A DNA stretch of 64,000 nt, from positions 28,002 through 92,001 of the forward strand of contig CAXHNV010000006.1 of assembly GCA_964017965.1 (NCBI GenBank). Reading direction: 5' to 3'. The position numbers and the translations under genes are program-made. Below are positions 33,333 to 41,714 of this stretch, one piece after another. The first letter of the stretch is position 1, and each line of letters opens with the position of its first letter. The stretch is from UBA2883 sp964017965 (GTDB lineage Bacteria; Cyanobacteriota; Vampirovibrionia; Gastranaerophilales; Gastranaerophilaceae). The notes beneath the pieces are model-generated. The model was not told the origin of the DNA and made no database searches. It was given only the letters and a program-made list of their open reading frames with translations.

Positions 33333-34922
33333 TTAAGAGAATAAGTTATTTATCTTATCCACGATTTCTTGAGGGTCAATCTCATTTGTAATTTTATTTA
33401 TATCCTGTGCTATCTGATACAATTTAGCAGCTTCTATTTTATCACCAACAATAGTAATAGCTCTTGCGAGGTTAAAATGAGCAAGCGCATAATTCGGGTT
33501 ACATTCTGCTGATTTTCTAAATAGTTCAATAGATTTTTGAACTCTGCCTAAATCATCAAGGTAGATAACCCCTAGGTTATTGTAAGCGATATCATAGTTA
33601 TCATCGTATTTGATAGCTAATTCATATTCTTTGATAGCTTCATTAGTATTACCTTTTCCCCAGTGTAAGAATGCAAGGTTACAATGGATTTTTGCATTAG
33701 TAGGGTCAAGTTCAAGCGCTTTTCTGTAAACAGATAAAGCGTTGTCAAAATCTTCTTTATCATAGAATGCACTGCCTAAATTGATATAGATATCAATATC
33801 TTCAGGAGTCATTGTATAAGCATTTTGATACGCACAAATCGCTGCATCAAGGTCGTTTTGGTTCTCTTGATAAACAAAACCTAATGTTTGAGCGATAATA
33901 CTTGTCCATTTTTTGTTAGGGTTCAAGGTAATTGCAGTTTGATACTGCGCAACAGCAAGCTTGAATTCACCTTTAATATAATATAAGTTTGCAAGGTTAG
34001 AATGAAAATCAGGCACTGTAGGCATAATAGAAATAAGCTTTTGATAAGTTTCAATCGCTCTATCGTAATCACCTTGCTCTTCATAAGCCTGACTTAAGTG
34101 TCTGTATGCAGGGATATTCAAACTGTCTAACCAGATTGCCATTTTATACTCTGTAATAGCGTCTTCAAAATGACCTATAGCAAGGTATGCATCACCTAAA
34201 AGACAATATAAAGGAGTGAATCCCGGAGCCTTTTCAATAGTCTTTATGTATAATTCGATTGCCAAATCAAGTTTACGGATTTGGATGTAATAGAATGTCA
34301 AAAACAACACAGGGAAGAACTGCAAATAAGATATAGTTCTGCACAAATCTTTTATTGCTTTTGAATCGAACGGGAATGTCAAGATTGACAAAAACTGTTC
34401 AAATCTTGCTCTGCAGCTAACCTTAAAGTTCTTAAAAGCAGAAGCCTGATACAATTTATGCAACAAGAAGTGTGCTCTTGAATTTCTGAATCGTTTGTAT
34501 TTAACAGCATTCTTAGCTGCTTGAATAGCTTCAAAGAAATATGCTTTTCTAGTATAAGTTTCTGCTAAAACATAATATGCATCAGCATACTCTTTGTTTT
34601 GTTCCAAAGCCATATTGATATAGTTTATAGCTTTGTCTAAATCACCTTTATAAAACTGTGCCTTACCGATTCTGTAGTAGATTTCATAAGAATCGATTGC
34701 TGTTTCTAATGCACATTGATACTCGGTAATAGCTTCATCAATATATTGACATGAGTTAAAGATATCGAGGTGCCATTCAAGATATAAATCACCAAGTCTT
34801 ATGTGTAAATTAGTATTGTTAGGATCTTTTTGTAAAGCCAGCTGACATTTTTCAATAGCTTTTTTAACCTTATCCTGTTGAGAGTTTATTTCTTGTGCAT
34901 TACTTTCAGCAATATTTTTCAT
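33333..34922 (-). CDS. TPR-repeat protein (529 aa)
   Basis: At least ten tetratricopeptide repeats (for example YEIYYRIGKAQFYKGDLDKA, YADAYYVLAETYTRKA and AKIHCNLAFLHWGKGNTNEA) cover nearly the whole protein. A hydrophobic helix in the middle (SYLQFFPVLFLTFYYIQI) may pass the membrane. The repeats mediate protein-protein interactions. ATG 34922 has AGGA about eight bases upstream; 34928 is an alternative. It follows the PilZ protein by 17 bases and a second TPR protein lies upstream, suggesting one operon for signalling or envelope processes. The specific partner is unknown. Confidence 0.85.
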   Translation of the reverse strand: MKNIAESNAQEINSQQDKVKKAIEKCQLALQKDPNNTNLHIRLGDLYLEWHLDIFNSCQYIDEAITEYQCALETAIDSYEIYYRIGKAQFYKGDLDKAINYINMALEQNKEYADAYYVLAETYTRKAYFFEAIQAAKNAVKYKRFRNSRAHFLLHKLYQASAFKNFKVSCRARFEQFLSILTFPFDSKAIKDLCRTISYLQFFPVLFLTFYYIQIRKLDLAIELYIKTIEKAPGFTPLYCLLGDAYLAIGHFEDAITEYKMAIWLDSLNIPAYRHLSQAYEEQGDYDRAIETYQKLISIMPTVPDFHSNLANLYYIKGEFKLAVAQYQTAITLNPNKKWTSIIAQTLGFVYQENQNDLDAAICAYQNAYTMTPEDIDIYINLGSAFYDKEDFDNALSVYRKALELDPTNAKIHCNLAFLHWGKGNTNEAIKEYELAIKYDDNYDIAYNNLGVIYLDDLGRVQKSIELFRKSAECNPNYALAHFNLARAITIVGDKIEAAKLYQIAQDINKITNEIDPQEIVDKINNLFS

Positions 34923-34945
34923 ATACATAATCCTATTTTATAATT

Positions 34946-35542
34946 TTACCCTGCCAGTGACATACAGTAATCAACTAGTTTTTGTCTGTCAGAGTTTGAT
35001 ATTTTTTCAATAACCATTCTATGAATACCGTCAGGTAAACCTATTTTGTCAAGAACCTTACCGGTCAATATTATTTTACCAACAGTATCGGATAAATTCA
35101 ACATTATTTCAAATTCTGAATTTACATCTAAAGAAATTTCAGAAAATAATCGTAAACCACGCACACTAATATCGACAAGCTGAGCTTCAACATTTCCCAT
35201 TAACGGTCTAAAAATAGTCACCGGACAGCTCGCCTGATAACGCGGTGTAGAACGAATATCTTCAAGTTTGCCGTCAACTTCATTGTTATAAATAACAATC
35301 TCTTTAGGTGAAACTATCTTTTCAGCATTTGAAGCGAAAATCAGAATACCACGCGGAGTGAATATTTTAACTACTAACTCTGATTGAAGAGTTAGTTCTT
35401 CAAACGTAAACTTCTGATTAGGTAATATCGTTAAAGTTATAGATTTAGCTGAAAAATTTTTAATAAAACAATCGATATCGACCGTTTCAAACTCGGATTC
35501 AAAAATAACTTTAGTTTTTTGTCGTTCATTCAGCAAAGTCAT
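34946..35542 (-). CDS. PilZ-domain protein
   Basis: This 198-aa protein has an N-terminal YcgR-like beta domain and a C-terminal PilZ domain. The c-di-GMP-binding pattern is visible as RSTPRYQASCPVTI (the RxxxR site in a slightly variant form) and DISVRGLRLFSE (the D/NxSxxG site). It may bind cyclic di-GMP and regulate motility or polysaccharide. TACAAT lies exactly six bases before ATG 35542 without a ribosome binding site, the leaderless pattern. It is flanked by two TPR proteins. Confidence 0.85.
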   Translation of the reverse strand: MTLLNERQKTKVIFESEFETVDIDCFIKNFSAKSITLTILPNQKFTFEELTLQSELVVKIFTPRGILIFASNAEKIVSPKEIVIYNNEVDGKLEDIRSTPRYQASCPVTIFRPLMGNVEAQLVDISVRGLRLFSEISLDVNSEFEIMLNLSDTVGKIILTGKVLDKIGLPDGIHRMVIEKISNSDRQKLVDYCMSLAG

Positions 35543-35582
35543 AAATCTATTGTAATTAAGTTATTCTAAAATTGCAAACATT

Positions 35583-36065
35583 TTAAACAATATATTTTTG
35601 CAGGATAAGTTTTTTAAGAGCATTTGCTTGAATAGCCTGAGGTTCAATCTGCAATAATCGTTCAAGATATTCTAACGCTTTATGATACTCACCGAGTTTT
35701 TTATATGCAGCAGCCATAGCAAATAAAGCATCAACAAACTTCGGGTCTAATTCAAGTGCTTTTTCCAAATCTTCGACCGCTTTATTAATATCAGGATTTG
35801 GAATATCTTTTCGTGTCAAAATAATTTGAGCTCTATTATAATAAGCATCAGTCATTTTCTCGTTTATAGAAATAGCTTTTGTAAAATCTAACATAGCTTC
35901 ATCAAGCTCACCTAAAGCTTGATGAGCAGCAGCTCTGTAGAAGTATGATATTTCCCAATCATTTTTTAAAGCAATAGATTGGTTAAATTTCTCAATTGCT
36001 TGAGAATATTCACCTTTATAAAGAAGTTCAATACCTTCATCTGTATATTTTTTATAATCTGTCAT
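35583..36065 (-). CDS. Small TPR-repeat protein (160 aa)
   Basis: Four tetratricopeptide repeats fill the 160-aa protein: GIELLYKGEYSQAIEKFNQS, then WEISYFYRAAAHQALGELDE, TDAYYNRAQIIL and DALFAMAAAYKKLGEYHKAL. It has no signal peptide. ATG 36065 is chosen over an upstream frame start (36083) because TATAAT lies exactly six bases before it, another leaderless candidate. It lies 40 bases upstream of the PilZ gene and is separated from nusA by a terminator. Role unknown. Confidence 0.85.
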   Translation of the reverse strand: MTDYKKYTDEGIELLYKGEYSQAIEKFNQSIALKNDWEISYFYRAAAHQALGELDEAMLDFTKAISINEKMTDAYYNRAQIILTRKDIPNPDINKAVEDLEKALELDPKFVDALFAMAAAYKKLGEYHKALEYLERLLQIEPQAIQANALKKLILQKYIV

Positions 36066-36081
36066 ACCAATATTATACAAC

Positions 36082-36113
36082 AAAAAGGCGCGAACGGATG
36101 TTCGCGCCTTAAT
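36082..36113 (-). terminator. Terminator of the rimP-nusA operon
   Basis: AAGGCGCGAAC (36085-36095) pairs with GTTCGCGCCTT (36100-36110) around GGAT, just after nusA. It overlaps the start region of the next promoter. Confidence 0.9.
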
Positions 36114-36130
36114 TATTTTATAGTTTAAAA

Positions 36131-37360
36131 CTATTCTTCTTCAGAAGCTTCTTCTTCAACAACGTCTTGAGCAAAATCTTCCTCATCAACAGCTTGTTGA
36201 TTCATTTCTTCTTCGATTTCCTGTTGAAGCTCATCTTGAACATCTTCATCTTCTTCAATAACCTCTTCAGGCTCAGAGTAGTTTTGGATATTAGCAGCTT
36301 CAGCCTGTTCCATTTGAGAAACGCTCTTAATATCTATCTTCCAATGAGTAAGCTTGTGAGCAAGTCTAACGTTTTGACCGTCACGACCGATAGCTAATGA
36401 AAGTTGATCATCAGGAACAACAACCATAGCTTCGTGAGCTTCTTCATCATCAGCCATAATATCAACAGAAACAACTCTAGCCGGAGCAATAGCGTTTACA
36501 ATGTATTCAACAGGATCAGGTGACCAGCGAACGATATCGATTTTTTCATTCTTAAGTTCACCAACGATAGTTTGAATACGGCTTCCTCTAGGTCCGATAC
36601 AAGCGCCAACACTGTCTACTTCTTCATCGTTAGACCATACTGCAAGTTTTGTTCTGTAACCAGCTTCACGCGCAATAGATTTAATTTCTACAATACCGTC
36701 TTCGATTTCAGGAACTTCAAGTTCGAACAATTCTCTAACGATTTCAGCGTGAGCGTGAGAAACGATTACTTGCGGTAATCTTGTTGTTTCTTTTACGTTA
36801 AGAACAAAAACTCTGATTCTGTTACCAACTTTATAGTATTCGCCCGGAATTTGTTCTCTTTGAGGCATAATAGCATCTGTTTTACCGATGTTAACAATAA
36901 CGTTTCTACCTTCAACACGTTGAATAATACCTGTTGTAAGAGTACCTTTCTTTTCTAAGAACTCATTAAGAATATTATTCTTTTCAGCGTCTCTGATTCT
37001 TTGAGTAAGCACTTGTTTAGCTGTTTGAGCAGCGATTCTGCCGAATTGTTCAGGAGTAACTTCGATTTTTACTTCGTCATCAACTTCAACTTCATCATCA
37101 ATTTCTAATGCTTCATCAAGCGGAATTTCAGTATCAGGGTCAGAAATTTCGTTAACTACAACTTTTGTTCTGAATATACCTATTTCACTTGTTTCTTTAT
37201 CCAAGTAAGCTTCAATATTATCAGCTTCTTTAATTCTTAAGTGACGTTTGTAAGCAGCAACCATTGAATCCTTAAGCGCTTCAATGATATCGTCTTTAGA
37301 TATGCCGCGTTCTCTTTCAAGCTCTTCACAAGCTTCATAAAGTCCTGTAACTTTAATCAT
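36131..37360 (-). CDS. nusA: Transcription termination/antitermination protein NusA
   Basis: NusA binds RNA polymerase and modulates pausing, termination and antitermination. The 409-aa protein has the N-terminal polymerase-binding domain (LEEERGISKDDIIEAL-like), an S1 domain (LTTGIIQRVEGRNVIVNIG), two KH domains (CIGPRGSRIQTIVGELK and AIGRDGQNVRLAHKLT) and a long acidic tail of about 60 residues (EEVIEEDEDVQDELQQEIEEE). The tail replaces the AR repeats of E. coli. It follows rimP by 30 bases, the usual gene pair. Confidence 0.97.
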   Translation of the reverse strand: MIKVTGLYEACEELERERGISKDDIIEALKDSMVAAYKRHLRIKEADNIEAYLDKETSEIGIFRTKVVVNEISDPDTEIPLDEALEIDDEVEVDDEVKIEVTPEQFGRIAAQTAKQVLTQRIRDAEKNNILNEFLEKKGTLTTGIIQRVEGRNVIVNIGKTDAIMPQREQIPGEYYKVGNRIRVFVLNVKETTRLPQVIVSHAHAEIVRELFELEVPEIEDGIVEIKSIAREAGYRTKLAVWSNDEEVDSVGACIGPRGSRIQTIVGELKNEKIDIVRWSPDPVEYIVNAIAPARVVSVDIMADDEEAHEAMVVVPDDQLSLAIGRDGQNVRLAHKLTHWKIDIKSVSQMEQAEAANIQNYSEPEEVIEEDEDVQDELQQEIEEEMNQQAVDEEDFAQDVVEEEASEEE

Positions 37361-37390
37361 ATTTATTCCTTCCTACCTCACGGTATTTAC

Positions 37391-37873
37391 TTAATCTACA
37401 TATAATTTCGCTGATTGGATATTTGATTTAGGGATTAACAATTCTTGAGCATCATCGAATCTAAAGAATGTAAGCCCTTCTGAATCACTCCAATCAATAA
37501 TTTCGCCTTTAAATATCCTTTCAGTTTCGTTTTCTAAAGGCTGTTTCAGCTTAATACTAACTCTTCTGCCTTTGAATATTTGAAACTCTTTATCAGATTT
37601 GAATTTCCTCTCTAACCCCGGAGAAGAAACTTCAAGATAATACTTAACAGGAATAATCTCATCCAAGAAATCGTTTAGACTTCTTGTCACATTTTCGCAG
37701 TCATCGAGCGTGATTGAACGATGCGGAGAATAAAGAAAAATTCTCAAAAACCAGCGGTGGTTTTCTTTTGAAAAATCGATTTCGATAGGAATCAAATCGT
37801 ATCTCATTGCTGTATTTTCAATAAGAGGAGTTATTTTTTCTAATATCTCATGCCTGTTAATTTCTTGTTTCAT
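37391..37873 (-). CDS. rimP: Ribosome maturation factor RimP
   Basis: RimP assists 30S maturation. The 160-aa protein has the N-terminal domain (YDLIPIEIDFSKENHRWFLRI), the linking DCENVTRSLNDFLDE, the EVSSPGLERKFKSDKEF signature and a C-terminal Sm-like fold (FKGRRVSIKLKQPLE). AAGGA lies five bases before the ATG. It is the first gene of the rimP-nusA operon and is preceded by a hairpin that looks like an attenuator. Confidence 0.95.
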   Translation of the reverse strand: MKQEINRHEILEKITPLIENTAMRYDLIPIEIDFSKENHRWFLRIFLYSPHRSITLDDCENVTRSLNDFLDEIIPVKYYLEVSSPGLERKFKSDKEFQIFKGRRVSIKLKQPLENETERIFKGEIIDWSDSEGLTFFRFDDAQELLIPKSNIQSAKLYVD

Positions 37874-37901
37874 ATTATCCTTTATACGTTACTTATGAAC
37901 A

Positions 37902-37932
37902 AAAGAGAACGGACGGAGCCGTTCTCTTTCGA
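37902..37932 (-). promoter_or_regulatory. Attenuator-like hairpin upstream of rimP
   Basis: AAAGAGAACGG pairs with CCGTTCTCTTT (arms 37902-37912 and 37919-37929). On the minus strand TTTTGTT follows the hairpin, 29 bases before the rimP start. This is the place for a NusA-responsive leader terminator, as known for rimP-nusA operons. Confidence 0.5.
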
Positions 37933-38018
37933 AAAACTATACATACATAATACAAAATTTTTATGTATTTGTAAAGCAAAAGTTTAAATTGCTTAATAGT
38001 TTATTATATAATACTGCT

Positions 38019-39101
38019 ATGAGGGTAAAACACTTAGCACTAAAAAATTATAGAAACTGTAGGGATATTGAGCTTAATTTGGATAATAATAAAGTGATTA
38101 TTATTGGTAAGAATGCTCAAGGCAAGACTAACATTCTTGAAAGTGTTTATTTTTTATCGACCTTAAAATCACCGAGAACAAGTAATATAAAAGAGTTTGT
38201 AAACTTTGAACACGATAATTTTTCGGCAGATATTACTCTTGAAAAATCAAATACAGAAATAGAGCTGGAAGTTGAGTATACTTTAGACAAGACCAAGTCT
38301 TTAAAGGTAAACGGACTAAAAACCACAAGCAAAAATTATAAGAACATTTTGACTACGGTTTTGTTTTCGACACAGGATTTAATGTTACTTAGAGGTGCTC
38401 CGCAAGATAGGAGAGCATGGCTTGATTCAGCTATTTCACAAATTTATCCCGCTCACGATGAAAGAATTGCAAAATACAATAAGATACGTATTCAAAAGAA
38501 TAACCTTTTAAAAGAACCTGAAATAAATATGTCTTTGTTAGAGGTTTTTAATGAACAACTGGTTACTGTCGGAGCAAATATAATCTATGTTCGTCAGAAA
38601 TTCTTATCAGAGCTGAAAAAATACGCAAAAGAAAGGTATTTAGATATTTCAAAAAACGAAGAATTCGACCTAAAATACAGCTTTGAACCGGTAGAATTAA
38701 ATGAGATAGTATCGGCATTGCAAGCGGAATTACAGGATAGAACATCAGAAGAAATTGCACGACACCAGAGCTGCGTCGGACCGCACAGAGATGATGTTTA
38801 TTTTTATTTAGATAATAAAGATGCTACAAAATTTGCATCACAGGGTCAACAAAGAACAATTGTATTAGCAATAAAACTTGCAGAGATAGAGTTGATAAAA
38901 AACAAGAACGGTGACAGTCCGGTATTACTACTTGATGATGTACTTGCAGAACTGGATGATTTACGTCAAAATTATCTGTTAAAATCTATTTCTGACGATA
39001 CTCAAACAATAATCACGTCAGTAGATACATTACTGTTTGACGACGATTTTTTAAGAAATGTAACAATTTATAAAATTTCAAACGGCGAAATCACTGAATA
39101 A
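38019..39101 (+). CDS. recF: DNA replication/repair protein RecF
   Basis: RecF is an SMC-like ATPase that loads RecA at single-strand gaps. The 360-aa protein shows Walker A GKNAQGKTNILE near residue 30, the LRGAPQDRRAWLDSAISQ stretch, the GPHRDD signature, a QGQQRT motif and Walker B LLLDDVLAELD. The frame begins at 37989, but ATG 38019 (MRVKHLALKNYRNCRD) is the conserved start and has TATAAT exactly six bases upstream. recF is here detached from dnaA-dnaN-gyrB. Confidence 0.95.
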   Translation: MRVKHLALKNYRNCRDIELNLDNNKVIIIGKNAQGKTNILESVYFLSTLKSPRTSNIKEFVNFEHDNFSADITLEKSNTEIELEVEYTLDKTKSLKVNGLKTTSKNYKNILTTVLFSTQDLMLLRGAPQDRRAWLDSAISQIYPAHDERIAKYNKIRIQKNNLLKEPEINMSLLEVFNEQLVTVGANIIYVRQKFLSELKKYAKERYLDISKNEEFDLKYSFEPVELNEIVSALQAELQDRTSEEIARHQSCVGPHRDDVYFYLDNKDATKFASQGQQRTIVLAIKLAEIELIKNKNGDSPVLLLDDVLAELDDLRQNYLLKSISDDTQTIITSVDTLLFDDDFLRNVTIYKISNGEITE

Positions 39102-39197
39102 GCCTGTTTTAATAAATAAAATAGTAAATTTTTTGCCCCAAAAATATTATTATGCTACACTATTAATAATAAATAGTTAGATTGGGGAAGAGAGTTC

Positions 39198-41240
39198 TTG
39201 AACTCATTAAATATAGTAAGAAAAAGTTTAATAGTATTGTTTGCTGTTTTCACACTGGCAAGAATCGTAAGCGCCGAACCATTTACGTTCAATTCAGCGT
39301 ATGATTATTTAATGCCGAATGAAGTAGAAGAGTTACCAACACCCGATCTAAAGCCTGAAGATTACCCTAGTAATGTTCAACTTGAACAAAAACCGGTTAA
39401 TATAGAAGTATCTGAACCAAAACCTGAGAAGAAAACTTCCGAACAATCTACTATCAATACCCCTTATATCAGAGAGGTTGAGGTTTTGGGTACAAACGTT
39501 ATTAAACCGGCAGCTGTTTTATCAAAGATGAACATGCACAAGGGTGACCCGTTTGATGCAGACATGGTGCAACGTGACTTGAAAACTATCTATGAAATGG
39601 GATTTTTCACTGAAAAGATGAAAGCAATTCCTGTTGAAAACTCAGACGGCACAATCACGTTAAAGATTCTGTTAGAAGAAAACATCCCTGTAACAAACGT
39701 TGAGATTGACGGAAACACTGTTATCGGAACAGAAGAGCTTATGCCTTTAGTTTTACCAATGATAGGTAAGCCTCAGAACATCGAAATTGTTAACCAGGCT
39801 ATTGAAAAAATCAACGAGTGTTACGCTTCTAAAGGGTACATTTTGGCAAGAGTTGACGCTATTTATGATGATCCTGACGGAACGGTAAACATTAGCTTGA
39901 AAGAAGGTAAGATTAATAAGATTCTTATCTCGGGTAACCAGAAGACTAAAGATTACGTTATCACCAGAAACATTCTTACAGAGCCGGGAATGGTTTATAA
40001 CGAAAACCAGATTAAAGAAGACTTGATTAGATTATATTCTACTCAAGCTTTTAAGGATGTTAACAGAAGCATTGATGTTTGTGAAAATGACCCTGACAAG
40101 TATGATGTAACAATCATTATTTCAGAACAAAGAACAGCGGCTATTTCTGTCGGTGGTGGTTTGGATTCAAGTACAGGTGTCTTCGGGTCTATGGGTATCA
40201 GTGATAACAACTTTAGAGGTTTAAACCAGCGTGTGTCATTAAGCGGTTTGGTTGGTACAGGTGTTATCATGAGTGATACTACGGTTAAAAGACACATGAA
40301 CTTTCAAGCTGAACTCAGCTTCTTTGAACCGTATTTCTTAAATGCTGATACATCATTGATGAGCAAAATCTTCTTCAGAGACTTCGGTAGTTACAACGTA
40401 CCGTTGGCAATTGAAGACAGAATTGGTGTAGAAGCAACTATTTCTCACAGAATGAAATATAACCCTCGTTTAACAAGTTCTTTCACAGTCGGTGTTGAAA
40501 ACGTTGATGTTAGAGAAGGTGACTTTGAAAGAATTTCAAATATGTATAGAGCTAAACAGCGTCTTTTAGGATTCAAGAACTATGACGAAGCTTTAAGAGC
40601 TCGTCAAGAACAGTTAGAAGGCGGTTTATTCTTAACGTTTAGCCCCGGTTTAAGATATGATTCCAGAGATTCGGCATTGAATCCGAGAAACGGTGTATTA
40701 GCTACTGCAAGATATGATGAATCATTCTGTATGAACGGGTTTGATAAAACTTACGGTAAACTTACAGGTATGATTAAACGATTCGTACCAATTGCACGTA
40801 AGTCATCACTTTCACTTACAGCTAAGGCAGGCGGAAGAATTCACGGTGATGAAATGCCTGAATTTGCAGCATTCCGTTTAGGTGGACCTTATACTGTAAG
40901 AGGTTACAAAATCAACGGTGTAGGTACCGGTACCGGATATGCAATGGGTTCTATCGAGTTGGCAACTCCTGTACTATTCTTAGACAGATTGAAAGTTAAC
41001 TTCTTCCAAAACCTTCGTTTAACATTCTTTGTTGATGCTGGTAAGGTATTCGGAAGCTATATTTCAGATACATTGTATGACAGACCTATGCAGGCTATTA
41101 CAGCCGGTGTTGGTTTAAAACTATACATTCCGGGAGTTGGACCGTTGTCAGTTGATTACGGTATTCCAATCACCAGATGTGGTTCTTACGGTAACAAGAA
41201 CGGTTACTTCACATTCGGTGTCGGAGACTCATTATACTAA
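39198..41240 (+). CDS. bamA: BamA/Omp85 outer-membrane assembly factor
   Basis: BamA inserts beta-barrel proteins into the outer membrane. The 680-aa protein has a signal-like N-terminus with a proline-rich periplasmic linker, then three POTRA domains (from YIREVEVLGTNVIKPAAVLS, NVEIDGNTVIGTEELMP and KILISGNQKTKDYVITRN). A C-terminal barrel follows, with the conserved loop 6 motif GGPYTVRGY. Three POTRAs match the cyanobacterial type. Translation starts at TTG 39198 behind a GGGGA motif. ompH follows directly, the usual arrangement. Confidence 0.95.
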   Translation: MNSLNIVRKSLIVLFAVFTLARIVSAEPFTFNSAYDYLMPNEVEELPTPDLKPEDYPSNVQLEQKPVNIEVSEPKPEKKTSEQSTINTPYIREVEVLGTNVIKPAAVLSKMNMHKGDPFDADMVQRDLKTIYEMGFFTEKMKAIPVENSDGTITLKILLEENIPVTNVEIDGNTVIGTEELMPLVLPMIGKPQNIEIVNQAIEKINECYASKGYILARVDAIYDDPDGTVNISLKEGKINKILISGNQKTKDYVITRNILTEPGMVYNENQIKEDLIRLYSTQAFKDVNRSIDVCENDPDKYDVTIIISEQRTAAISVGGGLDSSTGVFGSMGISDNNFRGLNQRVSLSGLVGTGVIMSDTTVKRHMNFQAELSFFEPYFLNADTSLMSKIFFRDFGSYNVPLAIEDRIGVEATISHRMKYNPRLTSSFTVGVENVDVREGDFERISNMYRAKQRLLGFKNYDEALRARQEQLEGGLFLTFSPGLRYDSRDSALNPRNGVLATARYDESFCMNGFDKTYGKLTGMIKRFVPIARKSSLSLTAKAGGRIHGDEMPEFAAFRLGGPYTVRGYKINGVGTGTGYAMGSIELATPVLFLDRLKVNFFQNLRLTFFVDAGKVFGSYISDTLYDRPMQAITAGVGLKLYIPGVGPLSVDYGIPITRCGSYGNKNGYFTFGVGDSLY

Positions 41241-41263
41241 TAACAATAATAAGGAGAAACGCT

Positions 41264-41710
41264 ATGAAAAAACTTATAACAACATTATGTGCATTAACAA
41301 TATTAGGTTCAAACTGTACTGCATTTGCTGCAGGACTTGGTTATGTTGATTACGAAAGAGTTATTGAAAACTGCTCTTTTGCATTGAATGCTAAGAAGAA
41401 ACTGGATTCAAAAGCTTTAGAAATTAAACAATATATGTTTGACAAAGAAAAAGAATATGAATCTATTCAATCACCTGTTCAAAAACAAAATTTTCAAGAT
41501 AAAGTAACTCAAGAGATGAAAAACAAACAAACAGAATATATGAAGTTACAGGCTAAGACTGAACAAGAAGTTTTTTCAAAGATTAAAAATGTAGCTAATC
41601 AAATAATGGTAGAACAAAAACTTGATGCAGTAATCAGTGACAAAGCAGTATTCTGCGGAGGAATTGATATTACAAATATACTTATCGACAAATTAAAAGG
41701 AATGAAATAG
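41264..41710 (+). CDS. OmpH/Skp-family periplasmic chaperone
   Basis: Skp binds unfolded outer-membrane proteins in the periplasm. The 148-aa product has a signal peptide (ALTILGSNCTAFA, cut near residue 24), the GYVDYERVIENCSFA strand and a long helical hairpin typical of OmpH (KKLDSKALEIKQYMFDKEKE and following). The final part VEQKLDAVISDKAVFCGGIDIT matches the end of OmpH proteins. It has an AAGGAG site and lies 23 bases after bamA. Confidence 0.92.
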   Translation: MKKLITTLCALTILGSNCTAFAAGLGYVDYERVIENCSFALNAKKKLDSKALEIKQYMFDKEKEYESIQSPVQKQNFQDKVTQEMKNKQTEYMKLQAKTEQEVFSKIKNVANQIMVEQKLDAVISDKAVFCGGIDITNILIDKLKGMK

Positions 41711-41714
41711 AACT

